NCBI GenBank assembly: GCA_035506215.1
Contig: DATJPW010000051.1
Coordinates: forward strand, 18,505 to 82,504
Direction: 5' to 3'
Length of the DNA stretch: 64,000 bases
DNA from: DATJPW01 sp035506215
GTDB taxonomy: Bacteria > Desulfobacterota > Desulfomonilia > Desulfomonilales > Desulfomonilaceae
The notes beneath the pieces are model-generated. The model had not been told where the DNA came from and did no database searches. It saw only the letters and a list, made by a program, of their open reading frames with translations. This document shows positions 15,848-25,194 of this stretch, in pieces. Position numbers and translations under genes: made by a program. Each line of letters begins with the position of its first letter. Within the stretch, counting starts at the first letter, position 1.

Positions 15848-16627
15848 TCAAACCGGCAACGAGTCCCGAAGTCCTAGGCTGCCTCTGAGTCCATCCATCT
15901 CCTCCTCGCCGGTCAATTTAAGAAAAGCCTTTTCCAGATTTCCACCGGTGCTGACAATAGAATCCTTGATGTTCCCAGGCGTGTCCGACACTATCTTTTT
16001 ACCGTTGTGAATGATTGTTATAATTGTGCAGATCTCTTCCGCCACGGCCAGCGTATGTGTCGAGAGGAATACGGCCATGCCGCGGGTTTCGGCCATCTCC
16101 TTAAACAGGTCCTTAACGAGACGAACGCCGCGTGGATCCAGTCCTACCATGGGCTCATCTATAATGAAAATCTTGGGCTGATGCAGTAGGGCCGAGCTTA
16201 TGATCAAACGTTGCTTCATGCCGTGTGAATAACCTTCGATCAGTTCGTCCTTCCAATCCATGAGTTCGAAAATCTCCAGAAAATAAGTTCCGAGCCTTTC
16301 CAGGTCCTTTGACGAGACACGATAGATCCCTGCAATAAATTCGAGAAACTCCCAACCGGTGAGTTTTTCGTACAAATAAGGCCTGTCCGGCACGAATCCT
16401 GTTATCGCCTTGGCTAATTCCGGTTCGGTGGCCAAGTCGTGACCGTCGAGCACGATGGAGCCGGTATCCGGCTTCATCAAGCCTGCGAGCATTCGAATTG
16501 TAGTGGTCTTGCCTGCGCCGTTCGGCCCGAGAAAACCCATGATCTCCCCGGGGGGGACGTGCAGATCAATGTGATCCACAGCTACTGTCTTGGCAAATCT
16601 CTTGGACAAGTTTTCGACACGAATCAT
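15848..16627 (-). CDS. ABC-2 type transporter ATP-binding protein
   Basis: A 259-residue cytoplasmic ATPase: Walker A GPNGAGKTTTIRML, signature YSHGMKQRLIISSALL, Walker B FIIDEPMVGLDP and the H-loop FLSTHTL. It is of the DRA/ABC-2 exporter kind, one nucleotide-binding subunit pairing with a separate membrane permease. No permease gene is next to it: the gene is followed by the repeat region, so the partner is elsewhere or was lost. The last dozen residues (LRGSLGLRDSLPV) are read from DNA resembling the repeats behind it, so the natural C terminus may have been altered. It lies 27 bases after the transglutaminase gene and is likely co-transcribed. Start fixed by GGAG before ATG 16627. Confidence 0.88.
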   Translation of the reverse strand: MIRVENLSKRFAKTVAVDHIDLHVPPGEIMGFLGPNGAGKTTTIRMLAGLMKPDTGSIVLDGHDLATEPELAKAITGFVPDRPYLYEKLTGWEFLEFIAGIYRVSSKDLERLGTYFLEIFELMDWKDELIEGYSHGMKQRLIISSALLHQPKIFIIDEPMVGLDPRGVRLVKDLFKEMAETRGMAVFLSTHTLAVAEEICTIITIIHNGKKIVSDTPGNIKDSIVSTGGNLEKAFLKLTGEEEMDGLRGSLGLRDSLPV

Positions 16628-16654
16628 TTTGCGCTCCGCTATGCTTGCAGGTAT

Positions 16655-18142
16655 CTAGTTCGCCTCAAGGACCTTCAATTTCAATTGGCCCAAGAATGAG
16701 ATTACATTCACTTGCTTATCCACGTCGCCGTAGAGCAAGGCAATATGTGTAGGATCCACGGGGACAAGATTCATAAGCGGATCACCGGTGAACCAGCGGT
16801 CTCCTGCCCAGTAAGTCACCCAAGCATGATAGTAAAATCCGTCACCCGAATAAACCAGTCCTACAACCACCTGTGCGGGCAATCCCACCGCCCTGGCAAG
16901 TGCTGCGGCAAGCACCGAGTGCTCATTGCAAGCTCCCTGTTTGTTCGTCAAAACCGTGACTGCGTCAGGAACCACCGCGGTCGGCACTTTTTTCAGATTA
17001 TTGTGAACCCAGGCGTTTATAAGGCGGGCAGCCCGAATTGGGTCTTTTTCATCGCCGAGGATCTTCTCCGCTTGCCGCCTGATCACGGAATCGTCGCTAC
17101 GAATAAATCTCGATGACATGAGGTGCGTTTCCATTTTTGGATCGGTACAAGGGAGTCGATACGTTGCCGTTGGAAGAAGCTCTCTGTTCAATACAATTTC
17201 AGAATTCCTGTAGGATTGCCTGAAACCGTCACTGGGCAAGCTCCTTTGTCGATCACTTTCGACCTTTAGCCGCAGAAATTTGAGAGCCTGTGAACCCGGT
17301 ATGGAACCCTCCAGTGGAACGGAGGTAAGGGAAGCCAAGTCCGGCAGTCCTCGAACGGCCTTCAGGTCTCTTGCGATTTCATTTCTATCGGAGCGGACTA
17401 CCGTGATACCCATGGGCATAAGGCCTTTCAGGAGTCGTCCCTCGTTGTCCACCCACATCACCAGGTCCAGCGAGCGTAGGGTTGCCCTTACCCTCCAAGC
17501 CTCCTCCTTCTTCCCTGCTATTTCAAGGTCGGCCTTTTCGAGTACCTTAATGATCGTGTCCCATTTATTTCCGTCTAATGGATCGAAAATAGGTATGTGG
17601 TATTCATCGCCCACCTGAAGCCCAGCCAACGGCACCGGCAGGCCCAACGACCTCGACATCCTGGGGATTTCGGCTAATTTTATGCGCTTGACTCCTCCGC
17701 CCTGAGAACTGGGCATGTCCAGTACCAGATCTCTGCCCTCCATTCGACCATTCTGTTCAAAGGATATGATGCCGGAGGAAACCCTGAGATGAAAGTTCAC
17801 GAGACGGAAATTTTCGTCAACGGTGGATTCGTTAAGGACGCGTACCGGCTTTATTTGGCCTTGAAGATTCAAGGAAATGTTGAGATCGTCGCGTATCTTC
17901 CAGTGTTCACCTGCCCGGACTTGTCTGGATCGCCCGAAACCGGAGTACGCTCCGCCGATTCGTATCAAGAACCAATCATCGGATTCTACAGCAGCGATAT
18001 TCAGGCCCTCAGTGATTCCGGATGTGCTGGACAGGTATCGGTCTTTCAGGAGCAGCCCGACCAACACCAGCCACACTACGACTATTATGACTGTAACTAT
18101 CGGCCTGAAGCGTGTGACGGATCGTAAGGAGGACGAGGACAT
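16655..18142 (-). CDS. Membrane-anchored transglutaminase-like protein
   Basis: About 495 residues. One N-terminal membrane helix (residues 14-34) is followed by a long beta-rich extracytoplasmic region and a transglutaminase-like (papain-fold) domain at about residues 350-470: QGACNEHSVLAAALARAVGL with the catalytic Cys, YYHAWVTYW with His, and WFTGDPLMN with the Asp, so the triad is complete. Such domains act as peptidases or amidases on exported substrates. The start is ATG 18142, seven bases after the PHP gene's stop codon, and the ABC ATPase gene follows 27 bases downstream, so the three form one unit. Substrate unknown. Confidence 0.82.
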   Translation of the reverse strand: MSSSSLRSVTRFRPIVTVIIVVVWLVLVGLLLKDRYLSSTSGITEGLNIAAVESDDWFLIRIGGAYSGFGRSRQVRAGEHWKIRDDLNISLNLQGQIKPVRVLNESTVDENFRLVNFHLRVSSGIISFEQNGRMEGRDLVLDMPSSQGGGVKRIKLAEIPRMSRSLGLPVPLAGLQVGDEYHIPIFDPLDGNKWDTIIKVLEKADLEIAGKKEEAWRVRATLRSLDLVMWVDNEGRLLKGLMPMGITVVRSDRNEIARDLKAVRGLPDLASLTSVPLEGSIPGSQALKFLRLKVESDRQRSLPSDGFRQSYRNSEIVLNRELLPTATYRLPCTDPKMETHLMSSRFIRSDDSVIRRQAEKILGDEKDPIRAARLINAWVHNNLKKVPTAVVPDAVTVLTNKQGACNEHSVLAAALARAVGLPAQVVVGLVYSGDGFYYHAWVTYWAGDRWFTGDPLMNLVPVDPTHIALLYGDVDKQVNVISFLGQLKLKVLEAN

Positions 18143-18148
18143 CAATCT

Positions 18149-18814
18149 TTATCTTCGGCTCAAACGTTGCCGGCAGATTTCCAGAAGCTCTTCGTTAGTT
18201 TTCAGGACTTCTTCCGCCCGATGTTCGACGAGCCCAGCGCCTATTAGGATCTGAAAGGCCCGGTCGCGCGTTATTAGATCATCCGGAGTATGAGTATCGG
18301 TATCGATCACCAACCTTGCGCCGGTTTCCAGCGCCATCCTTGCTACATGGCCATTAGTGAGGGAATGGCCGTGTCTGGAAGTGATCTCAAGAAATACTCT
18401 TCTCTCCGCAGCCAGACGGGCATCATCATATGTTATAAAACCGGGGTGTGCGAGTATGTCGACTCCCGCTTCTATGGCCGCCCGATTTGTTCCGTCCGCT
18501 ACCGGCTCCACTGGGGATTCTCCGTGACCCACTACAAGGACCGCGCCTAATCGCCTCGCATCCCGTACCAATTCCGGGATTTCCAGAGGCGGAGCGTGAG
18601 TGATCTCGGCGCCTGGAATTACGAAGGTCTTCTGAAAATGGTTCAGCTTGACGGTGACCTTGAGAAGGGCTTTCAGTACTGTTTCCAGGTTGGATTCATC
18701 CACGTGATCCGCCAAGCCTATAGCTCGGTAACCTATGTTTTCAGCCCTGCGCACCAACTCGCTTGGTACCAAAACCCCATCACTGAGCAAGGTATGGGTG
18801 TGAAAGTCAATCAA
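18149..18814 (-). CDS. PHP-domain metal-dependent phosphoesterase
   Basis: A 221-residue protein. The PHP signature is present: DFHTHTLLSDG at the N terminus (first metal-binding histidines), LADHVDE, the Glu in GAEITH, VVGHGE, and DTDTHTPDDL near the C terminus. PHP proteins hydrolyse phosphate esters such as histidinol phosphate, or act as nucleases; this short form is usually annotated as a histidinol-phosphatase-like phosphoesterase without proof. The start is a TTG at 18814 with GGAGG six bases upstream. It is first in the operon with the transglutaminase and ABC ATPase genes. Confidence 0.82.
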   Translation of the reverse strand: MIDFHTHTLLSDGVLVPSELVRRAENIGYRAIGLADHVDESNLETVLKALLKVTVKLNHFQKTFVIPGAEITHAPPLEIPELVRDARRLGAVLVVGHGESPVEPVADGTNRAAIEAGVDILAHPGFITYDDARLAAERRVFLEITSRHGHSLTNGHVARMALETGARLVIDTDTHTPDDLITRDRAFQILIGAGLVEHRAEEVLKTNEELLEICRQRLSRR

Positions 18815-19162
18815 GGTTCACCTCCGTTGTCTCCACCATACACCCACTGGAATTAAAGGCCAAGAGGGCTTGATCTCGGCGCGTACCCTATTGATTTGCC
18901 GTTAACGCTTTTTCCGACAGATCTGCTTTCGATCCTGTCAGAAAAATCTATTTCATCGTCTAGGGTTTTATTCTAATATGGGCATTGGAGCCGTCTCGCC
19001 TGATTGAATTATTTCCGGGCAGGTGACGTATTTGTCCTATGCGCTTCCAGCGGCCTGCCGGCATTATCGGCAACAGGCGCATTATGGTCGGTATCCTGCT
19101 CGTGGCTTATCTCAGCACTGTCGGCCCAAACGAAAGACCCTTCCGGTTGCATACGGTGAGAC

Positions 19163-20500
19163 ATGGAAAAAAAGGAAGTTCGCGTAAAATGTAGCGGTTG
19201 CGCGACATCTTACAAGCTCAAGGTCCCGGAGACAGACAAGCCGATTCGTTTCCAGTGCAAGAAATGCGGTAAGGTTTTAGTAGTGCGTCTCAAATCGCCC
19301 GCTCAAACCGCGGAGCAATCACCGCCTGCTCGGCCGCAACCGTCTCCCGAGATGATGCCTCAATTGGAAACGACCCAGTTGCCCGAATGGTCGGATGATT
19401 CGGCTTCCGCTCCAGGCCAGTCCGTCGGTATGGTGGAAACTCGGTACTTTGACGCGCCAAAGGAACAGCCGGAGACTATGTCCGCCAAAGACCGAAGATG
19501 GCTGGTGCTATCCGACGAGCAGGTTAAAGGCCCGTTCAACGACGACGAAATCGTTGAGATGATAAAAAACCGGTCGATAAGCGCGGAAACATCACTGCGA
19601 ATGGGGCAACGACCTTGGATCAAGGCAGTACAAGTTGCCAATTTCCGGGACTTATTCCCGGAAAGCCGACCCTCCGAAGAGATTGCTCAAGTAGGATCAG
19701 GGCCGCGGGCTCAATCGAGCGGTGCCGAAAGTCACCAAGGTACGGCGGAGTCGCCTTTCTACGAGCGGTTGCCTGCCATTGTTCCTTATCCGCTCGGTGG
19801 AGGAAAATGGCAGCCGCTCGCCGTTTTCGTAGCGGGTGCTTTTGCGGTTTCGATCATTCTGTCTATTAATTTCCTTATTGGCCTTCCATTGTCCATCCTC
19901 GGATGGATAGTCCTTTACGGATATCTGGCTGAACTCATGGAGGCTAGTGGACAAGCCCCGGATGATCCGCCTCCAGCTATATCTCTTGCCAAAATTCGAG
20001 AGATGGCGGCGGCGGGATTGAGAATTTTCTGTGTGCTTGCCGTCTATTGTCTCGTCCCTGTTTCAATATGCCTGACACTTATGATAGCCTTTTTCTTGAA
20101 TGGCATGGAAATGCTGGGGTACATTTTTATGATACTTACCGTCGCGGCGTACGCGGCCTCCCTATGTCTGGCGTCTGCGGCCCTGGTAATACTTCGGCAG
20201 TCACATCGACTCGGAGAAGCCCTGAATCCCTCCAAAATTTTCTCGATTGCGGGAAAGGGTGGCAAACCTTATATGATGTTGGCTTCGGTTTCAGTGGGAA
20301 CAGGCCTCATTTGCATGCTGGCGGTCCTGGCGGCGGTTTTCCTCGCCGACCTTCTTCCCCTGGGATCAATTGTGGTGGCGCTTCTCATGGCTTTGGTGTT
20401 GTCCTACGGGCATTTCATTTGGTTTCACGTGTTAGGCCGATATTCCAGAGAAAACGTCGCGTTCACTGATCAGGTTCTTGCCGCGGCACCGAGTCGATAA
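19163..20500 (+). CDS. Zinc-ribbon, GYF_2-domain multi-pass membrane protein
   Basis: A 445-residue protein. Residues 8-40 are a zinc finger with CSGC and CKKC pairs (MJ0042-like). Residues 110-165 form a GYF_2 (DUF4339) domain, with WLVLSDEQVKGPF and MGQRPWIKA. Residues 210-430 make about six membrane helices resembling DUF4013 (SLPLSILGW-type helices and an LAELMEASGQ loop). GYF_2 domains bind proline-rich peptides in the cytoplasm, so this may be a membrane hub for another protein. It is followed closely by two further genes (17 and 18 bases apart), so an operon is likely. The 300-base gap before it (18857-19162) holds no gene I can see. Function unknown. Confidence 0.75.
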   Translation: MEKKEVRVKCSGCATSYKLKVPETDKPIRFQCKKCGKVLVVRLKSPAQTAEQSPPARPQPSPEMMPQLETTQLPEWSDDSASAPGQSVGMVETRYFDAPKEQPETMSAKDRRWLVLSDEQVKGPFNDDEIVEMIKNRSISAETSLRMGQRPWIKAVQVANFRDLFPESRPSEEIAQVGSGPRAQSSGAESHQGTAESPFYERLPAIVPYPLGGGKWQPLAVFVAGAFAVSIILSINFLIGLPLSILGWIVLYGYLAELMEASGQAPDDPPPAISLAKIREMAAAGLRIFCVLAVYCLVPVSICLTLMIAFFLNGMEMLGYIFMILTVAAYAASLCLASAALVILRQSHRLGEALNPSKIFSIAGKGGKPYMMLASVSVGTGLICMLAVLAAVFLADLLPLGSIVVALLMALVLSYGHFIWFHVLGRYSRENVAFTDQVLAAAPSR

Positions 20501-20517
20501 GGCGGTTCTTTCCAACG

Positions 20518-21525
20518 ATGATGTATGGAAACCTCGGCAAAAACCTCTCGCGATTTCGATCCGTTCTGGCGGCATGGCTCGTCACGATATTGTTGGCTTC
20601 ATCAGGGGCCTCCTTCGAGGTATCGGACCCGGTGTCGGCGGTTTTCGAGTCCCCGAATTTTAAGGGAAAAGAACCCATCCAAAAACTGCAACAGGCTGCC
20701 GAGTTAATCCGCGAAAAGAAGCTCAAGCAATCGGAGATGGACTTCGCCCTTTTGGACTGGGGGGATCAGTACCTCAGGGAACCGTCTGATCCCTTAGATA
20801 GATTGAAGAGATGGGCCCAGCTAAACAGTGACGAAAAGTTGAGTCATTCGAGGATACCGAGAGAATTTCTCAATCGAATGTTGCTCGCGGAATACCTTGT
20901 AGAAAAGACACCCTATCTTACATATACACCGCAAAAGAAGCTGGAGATCCTGCACAAACTTGCCCAACAAAAACTTGTGCACTGGTCTGTGTTGCTGGAA
21001 TACGCAAGACTTTATGCCGGAGCAGTGGTCACAGGAGCAAAAGGTTACAGCAAGACCTCGCCCGTAGAGGCTTTGGGCAATCTAAAGAACCTCAAAGATC
21101 AAGGCCTGGTGGGCCTTCACTACAGGACGCCTACCGAGGCAATCCTGGCTGCTGAAGCCTTGGCTATGGATTCGGAATATACGAAGGCCTTGCCTTACGA
21201 ACGTCTTGTGAAACTCCGGGAGCTGGAACGCAAGGGGCTGGTGAGCAATCTCTCGAAGAGAGAACTGGAACGTCTTCCGGCTTGGAGACTTCTTGTCGCT
21301 GATCCGGCATTTATGAAATCCGATGCCGCGGCCAAAGAAGAGCGGTTATCAAAATTGAAGGATCAAGGGTTGATTTCATCCTGGAGTTATAAGGACCTGG
21401 CAGCGATCTTCCGACCTGCAGCCATCGCCTCTCCTGCTCAGACAAGGCCGACCCCGGTCCCACAGAAAGCCCCGCCCCCAGCCCAATATGAGGAAGACGC
21501 GGGCGTAGCCCCTAAGGTTGAATAA
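20518..21525 (+). CDS. Secreted protein with SHOCT-like tandem helical repeats
   Basis: A 335-residue protein with an N-terminal signal peptide (SVLAAWLVTILLASSGAS). The mature part is helical and contains several degenerate units of the form L-x-x-L-K-x-L-x-x-x-G-L-I/V followed by a short acidic helix, for example LRELERKGLVSNLSKRELE and LSKLKDQGLISSWSYKDL. They resemble SHOCT modules, which are normally single and at protein C termini. A Pro-rich tail (residues 300-325) ends the protein. I recognise no enzyme domain. It is sandwiched between the GYF_2 membrane protein and the GlmS-like protein with short spacings, so it probably shares their role. Confidence 0.62.
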   Translation: MMYGNLGKNLSRFRSVLAAWLVTILLASSGASFEVSDPVSAVFESPNFKGKEPIQKLQQAAELIREKKLKQSEMDFALLDWGDQYLREPSDPLDRLKRWAQLNSDEKLSHSRIPREFLNRMLLAEYLVEKTPYLTYTPQKKLEILHKLAQQKLVHWSVLLEYARLYAGAVVTGAKGYSKTSPVEALGNLKNLKDQGLVGLHYRTPTEAILAAEALAMDSEYTKALPYERLVKLRELERKGLVSNLSKRELERLPAWRLLVADPAFMKSDAAAKEERLSKLKDQGLISSWSYKDLAAIFRPAAIASPAQTRPTPVPQKAPPPAQYEEDAGVAPKVE

Positions 21526-21543
21526 CTAGGAAGGAACGTTGTC

Positions 21544-24500
21544 GTGTGCGGAATAGCGGGTTTCATAGGTAACAACCGCTGGAAGGAGACTTCGGATCCG
21601 GCTTGGCTGGATACCCTCCTGTCGGGCTTTGAAACGGCGGCCGTATCGGATAATTGGGAAAATTTGAGCTTGCCCTTGAAGAGTTTGGTCGCGAGATTCG
21701 ACGATATCATGTCATTCGGCTTGCACATGGAACTCGTCAAGCGCTCCGAAGTTTGGGCAAAAATGGAGCGATTGGCAGACACGCTCACCCATATATCAGG
21801 AAAGCTAAATGATTTCATAGCCGAAAGAGGCCGCTCAGACTTCCTTGAACTCCTTGCGGAAAATACCACGGACTGCACGTGGCAAATAAGAGAAGAAGTC
21901 CTTGGTAATGTGACCAGGACTACGAGTCTCTTGCCGAACTTCGGGCCGTCCTCCGGGTTCGGTCGTTCAGAGCACTATGTGGCATGGGCCATTGAGCAGG
22001 CCTTGGAAAATATCGACCGCCTGGAAGTTAGAGGCAGAGATTCCGCCGGCATATCTATCCAGTGCTTGGCCTCGCGTTCCGAGGGCATCGGTTTTCTCCC
22101 GGAACCGCCTGAGGGCCTTGGTGTGAATGAAACCGTCCGCAGGCGCATTCATCAAATTGAATGTCACGACGGATCACACGTTTTCATTTTCATTTATAAA
22201 ATTGCCAATCTCGTAGGTAGGTTGGGAGACAACACCGGAGGTCTGCGCGAGGCGATTCGCAGTGATGAAGACCTCTGGAAAGTCGCCGGCATAACGGACC
22301 AGATCAATATTCTCGCCCATACGCGCTGGGCCTCCAACGGCATTATAAGCCTTTCCAACAGCCATCCGGCAGACGGGTCGCTCTACGGAAAAGAACACTT
22401 ATCCAGCCTGGATGATAGAGAAGCCCAGTTTGTTCTCAACGGCGATGTGGACAACTATCACCAAATGGTGGAACAATTCGTCCAAGCACAGGGATACAAC
22501 ATCGACCCTACTGTAACTACGGACGCCAAGATCCTTCCCGTATTTTACCGTCTCGGGACCGATCCCGCTCTGCCTGCCGAGGACCGTTTCGCGGAGCTGA
22601 TGAACAAATGCGAGGGGTCTTTGGCAGTAGTGATGCAACATCCTCATCACCCGCGGGCGCTATATCTCGGACAGAAGGGAAGCGGCCAGAGCCTCTTTGT
22701 AGGCAAGGTAAGCGACGGGGCTATTCTTGCATCTGAAGTCTACGGATTGGCCGCCCGCACTCGTTATTCCTACAGCCTTTCAGGTACTGAAAGAGGTGGG
22801 ACACAAGTCAGGGTTGATGTTGCCAATCCCGCCGGTGAGATCATGGTAGGCCGTTTTCTCAAAGACTTGGGGCCGTTCGAAGTCAAAGCGGAACCCATTT
22901 ACATCCATTCCAGAGACATCTTCCGCGGCTCGTACGATTATTATTTTGAGAAGGAGATCCATGAATCTCCGTTAAGCGTTCTCAAGACCATCCGAGGCAA
23001 GTACCGGAAGATTGGCCAGACGATTGATTTCTCCGTGGGAGGTGATGGGGCCTTCAATGGCCTATTGAAGCGCCTGAGAGACCCAAATCAGCCCCCAATC
23101 CGCCGAATAATGTGCATCGGCCAAGGAACCGCGTCGGTGGCCGCAATGGGTGCGGCTTATCTTATAGAACGAGCCCTCGCTCGATCGCGTATAAAGGTGG
23201 ATTGGCGTAAGGCATCGGAGATGTCCGGATTTCTTTCGGATGAGCCGTTGGAGGACATGTTACTGATTGCAATTTCTCAGAGCGGTACGACCACGGATAC
23301 TAATCGCACTGTAGATGTGGCCGGATCTCAGGGGGCCTGGATACACGCTATTGTGAATCGACGAAATTCCCCCCTCGTCGACAAGTCCAATTCGTATTTC
23401 TATACCAGCGACGGCCGCGATGTGGAAATGGCCGTGGCATCGACCAAAGCGTTTTATTCGCAAGTTGCGGCGGCCAAGCTCACTGCCCTGCTGCTGGCAC
23501 GAGAGTTCGACTGCCTCACTCCTGAGGAGATCTTTCAGGAAATTCAAGAATTGGAGCTACTTCCCGAAGAAATTGAATCTGTGTTGAATCTCAAAGAGAT
23601 TCTGAAGCAAAGTGCAGAGAAATACGGTCCCAGCAGCAGAAACTGGGCGGTGGTCGGAAACGGACCCAACAAGGTCGCTGCTGATGAAATCCGTATCAAG
23701 CTCAGTGAGCTCTGTTACAAATCGATCCCGTGTGATTTCACTGAAGACAAAAAGCACATTGACCTTTCCACCGAACCTTTGACAATTGTAGTAGCCAACG
23801 ATCTTGCCGAGCAATTGGTCCAGGACACTGCCAAAGAAGTAGCCATTTTCAAAGCTCACAACGGCCGACCTCTCGTATTTTGCGCACGCGGCGAAAAACG
23901 CTTCCACGATCACGCGGAGATGTTCGTCGAGTTGCCGTCTGTCGGCGCGGGACTTGGCTTCGTGCTGGCGACGGTGGCAGGACATCTGTGGGGATTTTAT
24001 GCAGCAAAGGCTATCGATTCACGAGCTGACGAATTACGAAAGGTTCGTTCCCTTTTGTCACAAGAACTGGAGAATCCTGAGCTTGTGAATTCTGAAATGC
24101 TTGCCTCTCGATTGCACTCGGTCCTCAATCTGATGGCTCAGGGAGAGATGAATGCGGCGCTACCCGCTTCTACAGTGGCCGCTCTATCCGTATACATGAG
24201 TCGCCTTGGCGTCAGCTCGAACGGGAGGGAAATCGGAAGATCGGAGTTAGAAGAGGGTATAAACCTGCTCAACAGGGCTATAGAAGAAATGACCAGACCC
24301 ATTGATACCATTCGCCATCAAGCCAAAACAGTTACCGTCGGAATAAGCAGACCTCAAGAGATACTGCCTCCGGTCCTACTGATCGCCCTGGATAGGCTCT
24401 CCGTCCCACCCGGTGAAATCAAGGAACAGGATCGACGCATATTACGAACTGTTTCGCCGCTTATTTCTGAAGTGCAGGGCGGCCTCCTGTATCGAATCGT

Positions 24501-24960
24501 CCGTAGCGTTGACGGCATTTCGCCGGGTCTGAGCGGCGACGCTCATTTGATCCAAGTAACTGAAAGATTCGGATCATGCACAGGGAAAGAATCTCGATAC
24601 GACCACCCGCGGCCTGCAGGTGGAAGCAAGCGTACCGTTATGCGCATCGAGAAATCCATTTGGTCTTCGGGCAGAGATGGAGTTGAGAACCTGGTAATAA
24701 TCCCACTGTTTGATGAAGACAAGGGAACGCCAACAGGGATTTTGTTATTCCATCTCAATTTTGTAGCTCAGGCGACGGTCCAACAAAAATTGGGGGTTCT
24801 CCGCGGGTTGGGCAGTCGATATTATGATTTGGTTGAACGCCTGGAAGAGATATCCGAGCCCAGGTCCATCGAGGAGATTCTTGAACTCATTCCTCCTCGC
24901 GATATGGTCCTGGCTCCGTTGGAAAATCTTGTTCTCTCGCGTAATTTATCGACAACATGA
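21544..24960 (+). CDS. Giant GlmS-like glutamine amidotransferase / SIS protein
   Basis: An 1138-residue protein starting at GTG 21544 so that Cys2 (MCGIAGFIG) is the N-terminal nucleophile of a class-II glutaminase. A helical insert of about 120 residues separates this strand from RLEVRGRDSAGIS. HTRWASNG, LNGDVDNY and TTDAK mark the rest of the glutaminase (to about residue 440). Two SIS domains follow: MCIGQGTASVAAMGAAY with AISQSGTTTDTNRT and ASTKAFYS, then WAVVGNGPNKVAADEI with SVGAGLGFVLA. The final 300 residues have no GlmS counterpart and look partly GAF-like. Ordinary GlmS is about 610 residues. The usual C-terminal GlmS catalytic blocks are not recognisable, so fructose-6-phosphate amidation is uncertain. 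Confidence 0.78.
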   Translation: MCGIAGFIGNNRWKETSDPAWLDTLLSGFETAAVSDNWENLSLPLKSLVARFDDIMSFGLHMELVKRSEVWAKMERLADTLTHISGKLNDFIAERGRSDFLELLAENTTDCTWQIREEVLGNVTRTTSLLPNFGPSSGFGRSEHYVAWAIEQALENIDRLEVRGRDSAGISIQCLASRSEGIGFLPEPPEGLGVNETVRRRIHQIECHDGSHVFIFIYKIANLVGRLGDNTGGLREAIRSDEDLWKVAGITDQINILAHTRWASNGIISLSNSHPADGSLYGKEHLSSLDDREAQFVLNGDVDNYHQMVEQFVQAQGYNIDPTVTTDAKILPVFYRLGTDPALPAEDRFAELMNKCEGSLAVVMQHPHHPRALYLGQKGSGQSLFVGKVSDGAILASEVYGLAARTRYSYSLSGTERGGTQVRVDVANPAGEIMVGRFLKDLGPFEVKAEPIYIHSRDIFRGSYDYYFEKEIHESPLSVLKTIRGKYRKIGQTIDFSVGGDGAFNGLLKRLRDPNQPPIRRIMCIGQGTASVAAMGAAYLIERALARSRIKVDWRKASEMSGFLSDEPLEDMLLIAISQSGTTTDTNRTVDVAGSQGAWIHAIVNRRNSPLVDKSNSYFYTSDGRDVEMAVASTKAFYSQVAAAKLTALLLAREFDCLTPEEIFQEIQELELLPEEIESVLNLKEILKQSAEKYGPSSRNWAVVGNGPNKVAADEIRIKLSELCYKSIPCDFTEDKKHIDLSTEPLTIVVANDLAEQLVQDTAKEVAIFKAHNGRPLVFCARGEKRFHDHAEMFVELPSVGAGLGFVLATVAGHLWGFYAAKAIDSRADELRKVRSLLSQELENPELVNSEMLASRLHSVLNLMAQGEMNAALPASTVAALSVYMSRLGVSSNGREIGRSELEEGINLLNRAIEEMTRPIDTIRHQAKTVTVGISRPQEILPPVLLIALDRLSVPPGEIKEQDRRILRTVSPLISEVQGGLLYRIVRSVDGISPGLSGDAHLIQVTERFGSCTGKESRYDHPRPAGGSKRTVMRIEKSIWSSGRDGVENLVIIPLFDEDKGTPTGILLFHLNFVAQATVQQKLGVLRGLGSRYYDLVERLEEISEPRSIEEILELIPPRDMVLAPLENLVLSRNLSTT

Positions 24961-25104
24961 CATAAGTCTGACATTGGCTCCGAGGAAATTTCTTCCGATC
25001 ATCCGCGTTTTCATTCCCCTTGGTTCTTGAAAATCCCACCGCGCTTTTCAGCGAATTAGGCAGTTTTCCCCGCTTCTTCCTTGCCAGGCAGGCGGGAATA
25101 CTTC

Positions 25105-25133
25105 TTGACATTTGAGACAAAAAAATATATAAA
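25105..25133 (+). promoter_or_regulatory. Sigma70-type promoter for the LysM protein gene
   Basis: TTGACA (25105-25110) and TATAAA (25128-25133) are 17 bases apart in an A/T-rich tract; transcription would start near 25140, about 55 bases before the LysM gene. This suggests the LysM gene can be expressed apart from the genes before it. Confidence 0.65.
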
Positions 25134-25194
25134 AAACTAGTATGTTAATGCTTAAACATAAACCGTAACATTAATAGCGATGCGGAGGCCCTCG

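Noticed and set aside
24961..25104. Possible riboswitch before the LysM gene
   Set aside because: No conserved aptamer pattern; the promoter near 25105 would place it outside the transcript anyway.
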